Shown here piece after piece: positions 49,370 to 59,750 of a stretch of 64,000 nt of DNA (position 1 is its first letter; every line of letters starts with the position of its first letter). The stretch is from Dysidea avara (taxonomy: Eukaryota; Porifera; Demospongiae; Dictyoceratida; Dysideidae). The notes beneath the pieces are model-generated. The model saw only the letters and a list, made by a program, of their open reading frames with translations. It was not told where the DNA came from and ran no database searches. The stretch is taken from positions 6,868,694 to 6,932,693 of the forward strand of contig NC_089285.1 of the NCBI RefSeq assembly GCF_963678975.1. The letters run 5' to 3'. A program made the position numbers and the translations under genes.

Positions 49370-50539
49370 TTAATAGCTACTTTCATATTCGCATGAATGC
49401 TCTATTAGAGTTACTTGACTGCTCTATTAGAGTATATAGGTGACTGCTCTATTAGAGTATCTCGATCTTTAATACCCAGGATCTACAATCTGGACCTTTC
49501 CTGGATCCTTCCCTTCAGTCCTGGAGCTAAAACAGTAGCAGTGTGACGTCCTGCCATGTTTACAGTGGTTAGCTAATACGGATATTATTGAAGAACATCG
49601 AGGTAATCAGGATAACGCGATAATATCGTTTCCACTGAAGAATTTTTAACGATACTGGTATCGTTTCATCAGAATATCGCGGTTTCACGATATAACCTAG
49701 ATACCGCCCACCCCTAATACAGAGTAATTCCAAATGTACCTTGTATGACTCGATCCGGCCAACTACAGCCCATAATCTAGGTGGCTGCCCAGTGGCACTA
49801 TCTCAACAGAGGTACACTTATCGTCACAATCAAGTTTTGCATATTTTAGTCTCCGAGTTGACAACCCTTTTTGCTGATCACCAGGATGTCAGGGTGTATG
49901 CTGACTTAAACGGATTTCGCTTTAATGAATCGCCACAGGAAATCATTCCTTCAACAGTATTGATCACAATTTATCCTCATTCTCTATAATTCCCATTCTT
50001 CTTTGATGGGTATTATTGAATTAACGCCTGCCCTCTTGACTCATGACAGCACCTTGAGTCTGCTCACTGTCGAAAGCAACAAAAGCCTGAATGTTTGCAG
50101 CTGCTTGCAGAGTTGGACCATTTGAATATCGCTAATTATTACAGTACTGTGGAAGTTAGTGTCTTGGGTCACTACCTTCCTGATTCAGTCAATGCACTTA
50201 AAGATGTAGTTTTTTCATGGATCAAGATTTATTATTTTCAAAAGCCAGTGTTTGAGCTGTTATGAATGAAATGGCTGGGGCATCAATTTCTGCATCTTAT
50301 AGAGGATCTTTTTTGGGAGGAACTGTAAAGAATGGACTATCGACCCAGACTGATTGAACTAGATTTTGCAGTTGCCTTATAGGGCTTTTTCTTGTTGTAT
50401 GTATGTATGTATATGTATGTATGCATGTAGTTACACTTTTCTTTCCTTGCCATGCCCACAACTGACTACTGTGTAGATCAGATCTGTGGTCGCATGTTAG
50501 TCTGAGGATTCACATAATTGTCTCTTTTCTGTTGTACAC

Positions 50540-50982
50540 ATTCATCATAATCATGATGGTCTTCTCTCTCAAGCCAAAACTATTGAAAATAGCTGAACAT
50601 TTTCGTTTTTACAAGAGAAACCAACAACAAGGTGAACATGTCACAGATTATGTGGCAGAGCTGAGAAGATTGGCAGTCAATTGTGAATTTGGGAACTTCC
50701 TTGATGAAGCCCTCTGTGACTGCTTGTGTGTGGCATCCGTGATGAAGCCACTCAGCACAGACTTCTAGCCGAAGCTGACCTGAACTTCACAAAGATCCTG
50801 GCACAGTCTATGGAGAGAGCACAGAAGGACTCCAGAGACATTCAGTCCCCATGTGGTAACAATGTCACACTTCCAAGAGAAGGCACCTACTCTGTGGTAC
50901 CAAAGAAGCAATGCTACAGATGTTTGGGAACAGGTCATGCACCTACAGATTGCCATTTCAAATCAGCAAAATGTAATAAATG
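50540..50982 (+). pseudogene. Gypsy-type gag fragment
   Basis: A Ty3/Gypsy capsid C-terminal region (FYKRNQQQGEHVTDYVAELR) is followed by a frameshift near 50735, then DLNFTKILAQSMERAQ and a complete CCHC knuckle, CYRCLGTGHAPTDC. A second knuckle starts (KCNKC) and is cut at 50982 by the hAT-like element 50983-57061. Its remainder resumes after 57069, where a further small frameshift is present. The 5' end and any LTR are missing. Confidence 0.8.
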
Positions 50983-51239
50983 CGAGGGGTCACCAACTCA
51001 CGAAAAAGAGCTACGGATTTCAAAATCTTGAACAAATTTCTCAAGATTTTACGGATTTCAAAAGATTTTACAAAATTGAACGAGAGCTGCAAAATCTGAT
51101 TTTAAATTACAGGTTTGTGTAGAGTGATAAGTTCTGAAATCACCAAAAAATAGTGGGAGAAAGAAACAGAAGTTTAGCAGGCATGCAGGAGCTAAGCCTC
51201 ACGAAATTGAGAGCAATTGCGAAGCCATATAAATCCAGG

Positions 51240-51854
51240 AGTAAAGTCTAGGCATAACTATTAAATGAAACCCTACAAAACCCAGGAGCAACTGTCAAAG
51301 CTCTATCTGGTGTGAAACCCATCAAAACCAGGAGCATCTGTATACTTAAGTTGCTTTTGTAGTTGGTGTGTTGCTAAGTTTATGAAAGTTTGTGCTGCTA
51401 AGTTTGTAGTTTGCTAAGTAAATCCGAAGCGGAGTGGAACATCGGATTTCATTCTTACGCTTGTGCAGGAGCAGTTTGCATGGATTCTCCTGGTTTTGTA
51501 TGGCTTCTTTCCCACAGATCCAGGTTTTGTTTGGCTTCCACAACTCGCTTAATACAAACTCGAAGCGGAGTGGAACATCGGATTTCATTCTTACGTTTAT
51601 GCAGCAGTTTGCATGGATTCTCCTGGTTTTGTATGGCTTCTCTCCCACAGCTTCTGGTTTTGTTTGGCTTCCACAACTCGCGTAATACAAATCCGAAACG
51701 GAGCGGAACATCAGATTTTATTCTTACTTTTGAACAGTTTGCATGGATTCCCCTGGTTTGTGTGGCTTCTTTCCCACAACTTCTGGTTTTGTTTGGCTTC
51801 CACAACTCGCTTAATACAATCCGAAACGGAGCGGAACATCGGATTTCATTCTTA
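51240..51854. repeat. Roughly 130-bp tandem repeat inside the hAT-like element
   Basis: Units starting GAAGCGGAGTGGAACATCGG recur at about 51426, 51562, 51695 and 51823 (periods 136, 133 and 128). Each holds CAGTTTGCATGGATTC and TTTTGTTTGGCTTCCACAAC. One more unit lies beyond the PIF insertion at 56784-56940. Reading frames across it are repeat artefacts. Confidence 0.85.
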
Positions 51855-53141
51855 GGCCCCTATTCGGTGATTATTAGTTTCTCATCCAGCCTTTCTAATT
51901 ATTATGATGCGGGCGGGAGGGTATTACCATTATGCCATTAATTTAGGGTCCGCAACGTGAAATTTCGACCTCCGAGAATCAACTACCAAACCACCCACAA
52001 ATGCTAGGCTTGGTACCACTTAGAAAATGCCAGATTGGCGTTATTTTTCATTAACGTCTTGTCGTGCAAATCGGCGAATATGCTTACAAATTACGAGATT
52101 TTTTGCTATATCTTTAAGAAAATGTATTTTCAAGCTACAATACGCACTCTCAACCTTTCTTATTAACTGTACTCTAAACTAAAGCCATCAGTGGCCGCAT
52201 TGTCTGGAGCAATTTCCAGCCGCAGCATTGCGAAAATGAAATTTCGGACTCGAAAAAAGTTTTGATGCCACTGGAGCACACAGTAGCGATGCCAAAGTAA
52301 CCCTCCCAGGTAAAACTGGTCTGGCATGGGTCCAACTACTACCACACCAAATATCATCGAATTCCAAAATTGTTTGCCATCTGGCTGAGCTCGACGGCTG
52401 TCAAAAATTCGTCAAAAATGCCAATTTTATTCACTGACAGGAACTTTTACTAGCCAGATGTACTAGTTTACTTCTCAAAAGCTAGCAAGACCCATAGCTA
52501 GTAGCTTTCATTCATAGGATTGGTCTGGCAGCTCTTCTAGCGACCTCAAAATTCGCCAAATGCCGATATCCACGAATTTTTCCGATATCGATTAATTTAC
52601 AACCCGTTCAAGAAATCTTGTACAGCAAACGTGATGCTTTGCCTCTATAAAGTCATGCTGCATCCTTGTTTAGTTATATTCGTCCTTAGAGTGGCAATGG
52701 CGGTGTCACAGTGATATATGTTTCCCCGGGTAACGTGTTTCCCGCACACATATCCCTAGGGATTCGTGTTTCCCCGCACACATATCACTAGGGATCCGTG
52801 TTTCCCACCAAAAGCTGTCAGTGATATGTGTTTCCCGTAGCGATTTTTTGTTATATTTCACCGCACACACATATCCCTAGGGATTCGTGTTTCCCCGCAC
52901 ATATATCGCCAGGGATGCGTGTTTCCCACTCAGATATAACCATCGTGCAGTAACTCCAAGGTCTATATGGCTAGTTGCAAACAGTACGCGATCCAACCAT
53001 TCAGTAGATATATTGCTATCTAGTTAATAGACACCCATGCATATTGCATGTATTTAGCTATAGTTAGCTAACTAGCTATATAGCTACTATATAAGCTAAT
53101 ACAATAATTATACTAGCTAGCTATACTAATAATCAGAACTA

Positions 53142-54535
53142 TAGTATAAACTTTGTTGCTCTTGTCTGGACCTGCTCAATAAGTGTGATGTCCTTGACAG
53201 GGGCGGATATAGGATTTATAAAAGGGGGGACTAACTCAAGGTACTAATCTCTTGGGTAGAGGTGTGCAAAGCATGCTGGAACTAGGGGGTCTGGGGGCAT
53301 GCCCCCCCAGGAAATGAAAAATAGATGCTAAAATACTGCAATTTGGAGACATTCCCACATAAAATTCATAATATTTTCTGCCTGTAGATTATATATACTG
53401 CCTTTAGATTATAGCTATGGCTCTCTGAAGTATTTTGCTAATGGAAAAGTTTGGGTAGGTACAGACAACCAAGTACATGATGCACCCCTCCCACAATTGC
53501 ACAACACTGAATAGGTGCATGTTAGAATAATGTTGAAAGTGGAAAATTTTGAAATTTGAACAATACAAGATTGAATCTGCAGCATTTTCAATGGAAATTG
53601 TGTACCTGAATTAAGTATTGCCTCACATATTAACTACACAAGTGGATGAATCGGAAGCCCTTTAAACAGACAAATGCACTTCATTGTATGTATATAGGTG
53701 CAGGAAGATTTGGAAAAATTTCATAACAGAACCAACTACATGTTTCCAGTGAATGTTCTATTAGAGTAGTTAGCTGACTGCTCTATTAGAGTATCTCGAT
53801 CTTGTACACTTCCAATGCTGATCCAGGTCCTTGTCGCATAAAGTTTAGTATAAATCCACTGATAATACCTTGGAAAGATGATTATAAGGTGGTTTTATGA
53901 GTATTTGTATTATTAGTGATCATATAATTATGCTAAGACAAAATTTCATTATAATTTTCAGCATATTGATCAAGTAAAGCCTAAATATGAAGGGGGGGCT
54001 AAGGAAATATACCAAGTTCTCTTGGCTGTCACTGTTTGATGCTTGCTAAAGCTGCGATGGAGCAGTCCTAGCATTCTGTAGGTCTTAGGGATTATGTTTT
54101 TGTAGTGTTGATCCCAAGATAGGTCTGATGATATTATAATACCGAGATTTTTATGTGAACTATTTGTTAAAACCTGTGTGTCAGCTATTTTGTAATTATA
54201 GTGATGACTTTTGCATTAATATAGGTGGACACTCTTTTTTGGATTAAAGAACATATTATATCTCGTACTCCACAAAGTTGCTGAGTCTAAATCATTTTGA
54301 AACAGTGAAATATCTAACAGTATTATAAATCTTGGTGTTGTCAATGAATAGTAAAGTTTTACTGATGGTAACACAAGATGGTAAATCATTCATGTAAATA
54401 ATGAAGTGTATAGGGGTCCCAAAATACTCCCTTGGGGAACCCCAGATAGAACCGGCAAGGGGGTAGATAATGACTGACTGCATGCCAAAGCTGTAGCTAC
54501 ATTGATTAGTTATACATAGCTGCAACCACATGATT
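53142..54535 (-). pseudogene. LINE reverse-transcriptase fragment split by a TIR-like element
   Basis: From the right, 54535-54004 encodes a degraded SIWGSPREYFG (from the usual GxPQGSxLGP motif), FIIYMNDLP, LLFIDNTKIY (degraded ADD box), FNPKK and DLSWDQHY. After the inserted stretch 53198-54003, DITLIEQVQTRATKFIL continues at 53193-53142. It is truncated at both ends and has stops. It is a different LINE lineage from the one at 7.7-11.8 kb. Confidence 0.7.
53198..54003. mobile_element. CAGGGGCGGATATAGGA element inside the LINE fragment
   Basis: The left end CAGGGGCGGATATAGGATT matches the family at 4094. The right boundary is inferred from where the LINE coding sequence resumes. It reads AAGGGGGGGCTAAGG in the same orientation, not inverted, so the right terminus looks truncated or rearranged. 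It contains the GACTGCTCTATTAGAGTATC module at about 53775-53803. Confidence 0.5.
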
Positions 54536-57069
54536 TACTCTATATAGCTAGAGATAGTATTTTATTGTATACATGTACTTGTAGCTACTGTTTTATTAAA
54601 CTGATGCTATAGCTACATAGCCAAATCACAACACAGTTTAGCAGTTATAGTTGAATACCAGTGAATGGCTTGATTTCCTCCATCAACAAGTATACTTATA
54701 GTATTTATCTAGTTGTATAGGTATGGCTAGCTATGATTATTAAAAGTGCATGCGCGCCTATGCTAACACTACGTGCGTTGCACATGACTTTATAAAGGGG
54801 AAACATATTACCCGGGGAAACACATATCACTGTGACTTGTAGGTCGCTAGCGAGTTAGTGATATGTGTGCGGGGAAACACGGATCCCTAGGGATATGTGT
54901 GCGGGAAACACGTTCCCCGGGGAAACATATATCACTGTGACAGCGGCTCTCTTATCGAGGCATAAATCCATCGAAATTCCCATCTCACCATTTGTCATCA
55001 GTTTTAGGACGTTTTACATTAGTCAAACATGCTTGTTTTCCTCTCTACATCTTTACTGGACGTTTCAATCACCTTCGTCTGTGTAGACACCTTTCTTCAG
55101 TCTCTTGAAAATGTCAGAGCACGCCAATTGGGCGCAACCATCTACATCACTTACTGCTTATTTTGTTTCATTGATTCCACGAAAATCCAGCAGAAATATT
55201 ACATAACCCAACTGCATGGAGTTAGTCTAGTTCTAAATATCCACCTTCGGAACTCTACACGAATGGAAATTCGATTGTGGTTTTTGATAATCGGCATTTG
55301 CATTTCGGTAATCATTTGTATAACGAACATGTAGAGTTTTTTTAGAGTACAATATTTAGAGTTAGACTAACTCTATTTGCGCTCTATTACATTTCTGCTG
55401 GTTTTCCTGTCATTCTTGCGTGGAGCCAATGAAACAAAATAAGCATTAACTGGTATTGATGGTTGCGCTCAATTGGCGTGCTCTGACGTTTTCAAGGGAC
55501 TGAAGAAAGCTGCCTAGACAGACGAAGGTGATATTGAATGGTCCAGCAAGGATGTAGAGAGGTAAACCAGCATGTTTGACTTGTAAAACTTCCGAAAGCT
55601 GATGACAAATGGTGAGATGGGCATTTCGATGGATTTTGGCCTCAATAAGAGAGCTGCCAGTGCCACCCTATGGACGAATATAACTAAACAAGGATGCAGC
55701 ATGACTTTAGAGAGAAAAAGCATCACGTTTGCTGTGCAAGATTTCTTTAACGGGTTGTAAAGTGGTCGATATCGGAAGAAATTATGGATATGGACATTTG
55801 GCGGAATTTGAGGCCGCTAGAAGAGCTGCCAGACCAACCCTATGAATGAAAGCTACTGGCTGTGGGTATAGCAAGCTTTTGAGAAGTAAACTAGCACATC
55901 TGGCTAGTAAAAGTTCCCGTCAGTGAATAAAATCGACATTTTTGATGAATTTTTGACTGCCGTCGAGCTCAGCCAGATGGCAAACAATTTTGGAATTCGA
56001 TGATATTTGGTGTGGTAGTAGTTGGACCCATGCCAGACCAGTTTGACTTGGGAGGATTACTTTGGCATCGCTACTGTGTGCTCCAGTGGCATCGAAACTT
56101 TTTTCGAGTCCGAAATTTCATTTTCGCGATGTTGCGGCTGGAAATTGCTCCTGACAATGCGGCCACTGATGGTTTTAGTTTAGAGTACAGTTAATAAGAA
56201 AGGTTGAGAGTGCGTATCGTAGCTTTAAAAGATATTTCCTTGAAGATATAGCAAAAAATCTCGTAATTTGTAAGCATATTCGCCGATTTGCACGACAAGA
56301 CGTTAATGAAAAATAACTCCAATCTGGCATTTTCTAAGTGGTACCTAGCCTAGCATTTGTGGGTGGTTTTGTAGTTGATTTTCGGAGGTCGAAATTTCAC
56401 GTTGCGGACCCTACCATTATTTTATAATATTAACACACTGATGTACAGACCTTGTCCAAATTGTCTTTCTTACTACAAACATTTCCTTCACCAGCTGATT
56501 CTACTTTTCGTGATCGCCAACTGTTTCTCGACAGTCAACTGAAAGCCTGCTTTGATGAAGTCGATAGAGCACGATTGCAACTGGCACTGCAGCAATTTGC
56601 TAAGGAAAACAACAGTTCTCCTGGTGATATATAGCGCATTGTAATGTTCATCAACAAAAATTATAACAGTTTGGTATCACGTGTTCTTCTGAGCATGCGC
56701 AGAGTAAATAATGGCTTACCATGCGGGAGCTTAAGAAGGATGCGGGCGGTGGATGAGAAACTAATAATCACCAAATAGGGGCCTTACTTTTGAACAGTTT
56801 GCATGGATTCTCTCCTGGTTTGTGCGGCTTCTTTCCCACAGCTCCTGGTTTTGTGCGGATTCCACAACTTTGATTATACAAATCTGAAGCGGAGCGGAAC
56901 ATCGGATTTCATTCTTACTTTTTGTTCAGGAGCAGTTAAGTGTAAGCTACGGTACCAGAACGAGTATAGAATCAGAATCACGATAACAACATAAGATTTC
57001 GTATTTCAGGCAGGATTTCACTGAAGGTGTACGAGATTTCGAAGCAGTTGGTGACCCCTCGAATAAATG

Positions 57070-58064
57070 TCACTGATAAGACAGGCCATATCGCTAAAGC
57101 ATGTCAGACGAGAATCCACCAAACAAATCAAGCAGCCACCAAAACCATTAAGTCAGAAAAGTCATAGTCAGAAGACAAAAGCTCCAACAAACTGTCAAAG
57201 AAAGTCCTTCATCCCAGTCTGAACCTGCTGACATAGTACATGTTGACACAGCATCACCTCACATTCCAAAGAGTTACAAAGTTTTGACAACAATTAACAA
57301 CATTCCAGTTACCATGGAACTAGACACAGGGGCAGGAATTACCATTGTTAGTGAGAAAACATGGGCTGATAAACTAAATAAACCAGAACTCCAAAACTGT
57401 GAACTGGCATTACAGAGTTACCCAAATAGATCCCTGACAGTACTGGATTCCTGCATGGTTGAAGTCTCCATACATGGACAGACTAGACAGTTGCCATTAG
57501 TAGTGGTTGAAGGTGATGGAATTTCACTTCTAGGACGGAACTGGTTAGAATCAATCAGATTGGATTGGACAGAAGTAGCAAACATTATATAGATTTATGT
57601 TAATGTAATAATTATATTCATAGTTAATTTTTGTTCATTGCATCTAATTTATGTATGTATATGTATGTAATTGAATGAGTGTACAGGCTTCTAAGCCTCA
57701 ACCCAAATCACATCATAATCATAATCATAATTAACAACATCTCAAAACCTACCTATCAGATAAAACTTGACAAATTACTTGATGAATATGAAGAAATACT
57801 TCGCGAAGAGTTGGGTCACTGCAAGCTCCAGACAAAGCTCCATGTCAAACCTGAAGCATCTCCAAAATTTTATTGACCAAGGCCTATACCACTGGCAATG
57901 AAAGAAAAGATAGAAGAAGAACTCAGTAGATTGACAAATTCTGGAGTCATTACCCAAGTAGAGACCTCAGAATGGGCTACACCTACAGTTTCAGTGAAAA
58001 AGCCAAATGGTTCAGTACGACTTTGTGGAGATTACGTTGAAGCTAAATCACGGGTACTGTCACA
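57070..58064 (+). pseudogene. Gypsy-type remnant: knuckle, protease and start of reverse transcriptase
   Basis: This continues the gag cut at 50982. After the rest of the second knuckle (GHIAKAC in a shifted frame), 57284-57592 is an open aspartic-protease segment with the active-site MELDTGAG and LLGRNWL. A non-homologous insertion of about 150 bp follows (57595-57745). Then comes the reverse-transcriptase N-terminus (LLDEYEEIL, a stop at 57874-57876, SRLTNSGVI, SVKKPNGSVRLCGDY). Most of pol (RT palm with catalytic YxDD, RNase H, integrase) is missing after about 58037. The deletion happens to preserve frame into a short basic tail. No LTRs are seen. Confidence 0.8.
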
Positions 58065-58409
58065 CAAGGGTGGAGGAAGTAGTTGATATGAGGAGGGGCT
58101 GGGCTGACCCAGACTTAATGAAATGATCTACATTGTCTTTGGTTTGGTAAGGTGAGACCAAAAAAAGAAAAAGGTCACAACCAGCTGACTATAGCTGATA
58201 AACACATAAAATCCTTACATAGTTCGCTACACACTGCTCTAAGACTGTGACTGCTTTGTTAGAGTGACTGCTCTATTAGAGTATCTCGATCTTTTACCAC
58301 GATTTTCAGCCCTACTCCAAGGATAATTTCGGCATGATATCATTCTTAGGGGGGGCTAAGGACCCAGAGGGGGCTTCAACCCCCTAGCCCCCCCTTTCCG
58401 CCGCCTATG
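58065..58409. mobile_element. hAT-like MITE (CAAGGGTGGAGG family) in the Gypsy tail
   Basis: The ends CAAGGGTGGAGGAAGTAG and CTTTCCGCCGCCTATG are flanked by the exact 8-bp duplication CTGTCACA (58057-58064, 58410-58417). It carries GACTGCTCTATTAGAGTATC at about 58267-58287. It is the same family as 6716 and 17720. Confidence 0.88.
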
Positions 58410-58541
58410 CTGTCACAAGAGCCTACAAAAGCAGCCGAAGCAGAAAGAACAGATTCGCATAAACCTAACCCACCTAAGCGAAAAGGCAGAGTGGCTTGGC
58501 ACCGAGACTCCGAGAGTGATCGGAATGACTACACTGCATGA
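58410..58541 (+). pseudogene. Tail of the Gypsy-type polyprotein
   Basis: After the MITE the frame resumes with a charged stretch (EPTKAAEAERTDSHKP, then PKRKGRVAWHRD) and stops at TGA 58539-58541. Basic tails of this kind end some Gypsy polyproteins. The assignment rests on continuity across the MITE's target duplication. Confidence 0.5.
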
Positions 58542-58792
58542 TACGACTAAGACAAGTAGTCTACCACCAAATAATTAGCTCAGCTACGTACGAAAATTCC
58601 CCCATCTACGAACAGTGGTGTAGCCAAGGGGGGCAAGGGGAGGCATTTGCCCCCCCCGTCACTAAGTGATGTTTTTTTAAACTTCCGTCACAAGCTTTCC
58701 AGTAACTGACACGCATCCCAAATTATTGTTTGTGCGCTACTACGCGAGTGCACACAACATTCAACTCGTTTGTGAATGGTGATAATAATGTT

Positions 58793-58917
58793 CTATACCA
58801 TATGCGTATTTTGTACCGTACGCGTATGGTATGTACCATACGCGTACGGTACGATTTTCCGTACCATACGCGTACGGTATAGACATACGCGTATGGTACG
58901 TACCATATGCGTATTAT
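58793..58917. mobile_element. TACGCGTA palindromic mini-element, copy 2
   Basis: This is the inverse of 15290-15413, bounded by CTATACCATATGCGTATT and ACCATATGCGTATTA, and built of TACCATACGCGTACGGTA palindromes. Confidence 0.8.
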
Positions 58918-59000
58918 GCATTTTCTCAGTATCTTCTAGCCTTGCCATCACCTAGCTACAATGGGCTGTCTTTACAAGCATTTCTAGCTGAGCAAACTTA

Positions 59001-59747
59001 GGCCACTACAATGAGATAACTTGTTTCTCATCAACTTCTCATAGAGTAACACATGCGGGCGGGCGGGTTATCTCATTATTGCACAAGCCATAGCTATAAA
59101 TTGCAGGATGTATATATTTGTACAAAACCAGTATAATAATCCTTTATTTTAGGTTATTGGCTGGGTGCACACCAAGCACTGGTGCACACTAAGGGTAAAA
59201 CTCCGACTGAGTTCACATAAACTTCAACTTCAGTAACAAAGCTTTCATGTCCTTTACGAGACTTCCACCAGTCTTGGGGTCATGTATCATACCCCAGTAC
59301 AGCAGCGGTGTTAGCACGTGTAGGCTAGTCAGTTTTATTAGGGGGAGGGGCTGTGCAAGCTTGTGGCAGAAGTAGCAACACTAAAGCTACTATGACTCTT
59401 CAGTAAGATATGATGGCCCTCCTACACATAGGACATGCAGGTCACAGTACCAATGCTAGTGTATATACACTGTAGCACTCACTGTTGATTCCTTGGTGGT
59501 TGTTGATGCTCCAGAAAGCACTCTAATCAACACAGAAGTAAAAAAAAGCCTCAAAAATAGTGTCTGTATCTCAATGGGATTGCAGTTTTCCATAGAAATA
59601 GTGCTTTTCTATGTGATAATTAAATCCACTAACACTACACTCAAAAAAAGCCATGCTGCAATCTCGTGCAATAATGAGTTTGCATGGGCAAAAGAAAATT
59701 TTGGTGCGGGCGGTTGATGAGAAACAAGTTATCTCATTGTAGTGGCC
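59001..59747. mobile_element. PIF/Harbinger-like element, copy E
   Basis: The ends GGCCACTACAATGAGATAAC and its inverse are flanked by TTA (58998-59000, 59748-59750). Inside each end lies TTGTTTCTCATCAAC, then GCGGGCGGGCGG or GTGCGGGCGG. The 747-bp interior has a 74-codon frame without similarity. Confidence 0.85.
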
Positions 59748-59750
59748 TTA

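Larger units (their letters stand above)
47900..49716. mobile_element. hAT-like element inserted in the retroelement
   Basis: The ends TAGGGCTGGGAGGTAT and ATACCGCCCACCCCTA are inverted. Both sides carry the exact 8-bp duplication ATACAGAG (47892-47899, 49717-49724), the hAT signature. Subterminal ATCACGATAT motifs repeat at each end. It has no transposase. It contains a TATGTGACC-type element (48122-48792), a PIF-like MITE (49025-49369) and three CTCTATTAGAG modules (49396-49475). Confidence 0.88.
47168..50430 (+). pseudogene. 5'-truncated non-LTR retroelement with C-terminal zinc finger and endonuclease, split by a hAT
   Basis: The first part (about 47175-47805, 201 open codons from 47200) matches the post-reverse-transcriptase region of R2/NeSL/Utopia-like elements: WIYRNYIISLLRF, LESTVTRYLKKWLQLPR, VILYYPGICCPSVSH, REAKLSLL. 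After a stop and shift the frame resumes beyond the hAT-like insertion at 47900-49716. There it shows TTAHNLGGCP and RYTYRHNQVLHIL, a degraded Cys/His finger. Near 50040-50220 come KQQKPE, LLAELD and STVEVSVLGHYLP in another frame, as in the restriction-like endonuclease. A (TATG)n-like tail ends it at about 50396-50430. No catalytic reverse transcriptase remains. Confidence 0.7.
52704..54942. mobile_element. TGTCACAG-ended element with subterminal repeats
   Basis: The ends TGTCACAGTGATATATGTTT and its inverse (ending ATATCACTGTGACA) are flanked by GCGG (52700-52703, 54943-54946). The empty site is visible in the related foldback copy near 63888. About 230 bp at the left and 160 bp at the right hold repeated blocks of CACATATCCCTAGGGATTCG with GTGTTTCCCCG in both orientations. 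It has no transposase. It carries a LINE fragment and another TIR-like element. I cannot assign its superfamily. Confidence 0.8.
51944..56413. mobile_element. Giant foldback element (MULE-like), about 1.07-kb arms
   Basis: The ends TAGGGTCCGCAACGTGAAAT and their inverse are flanked by CCATTAATT / CCATTATTT, a 9-bp duplication with one mismatch. The left arm is 51944-52703 plus 54943-about 55260; the right arm is about 55330-56413. The arms are inverted copies nearly to the centre, so excluding the nested 2.24 kb it is almost pure inverted repeat. A partial copy begins at 63128. A 64-codon frame (MIFGVVVVGPMPDQ) stays open in three arm copies, but nothing shows that it is a gene. Confidence 0.85.
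51855..56783. mobile_element. PIF/Harbinger-like element, copy D, with nested cargo
   Basis: The ends GGCCCCTATTCGGTGATTAT and ATAATCACCAAATAGGGGCC are inverted and are followed inward by TAGTTTCTCATCC. TTA flanks both sides (51852-51854, 56784-56786), and joining the flanks restores a continuous copy of the surrounding 130-bp repeat. GATGCGGGCGG motifs lie inside each end. Its own DNA is only about 0.45 kb; the rest is the foldback element 51944-56413. Confidence 0.88.
50983..57061. mobile_element. hAT-like element, outermost of the nested stack
   Basis: The ends CGAGGGGTCACCAACT and AGTTGGTGACCCCTCG are inverted and flanked by the exact 8-bp duplication AATAAATG (50975-50982, 57062-57069). 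Its own sequence (50983-51854 and 56784-57061, about 1.15 kb) is largely a roughly 130-bp tandem repeat. The remaining 4.9 kb is a later PIF-like insertion. There is no transposase. Confidence 0.9.

Noticed and set aside
51346-51941. Overlapping ORFs of 80-176 codons on both strands
   Set aside because: They follow the roughly 130-bp tandem repeat inside the hAT-like element and resemble no protein.
52163-52357. 64-codon conserved frame in the foldback arms as a transposase fragment
   Set aside because: There is no recognisable domain; conservation is explained by recent arm identity. It is kept only as a testable observation.
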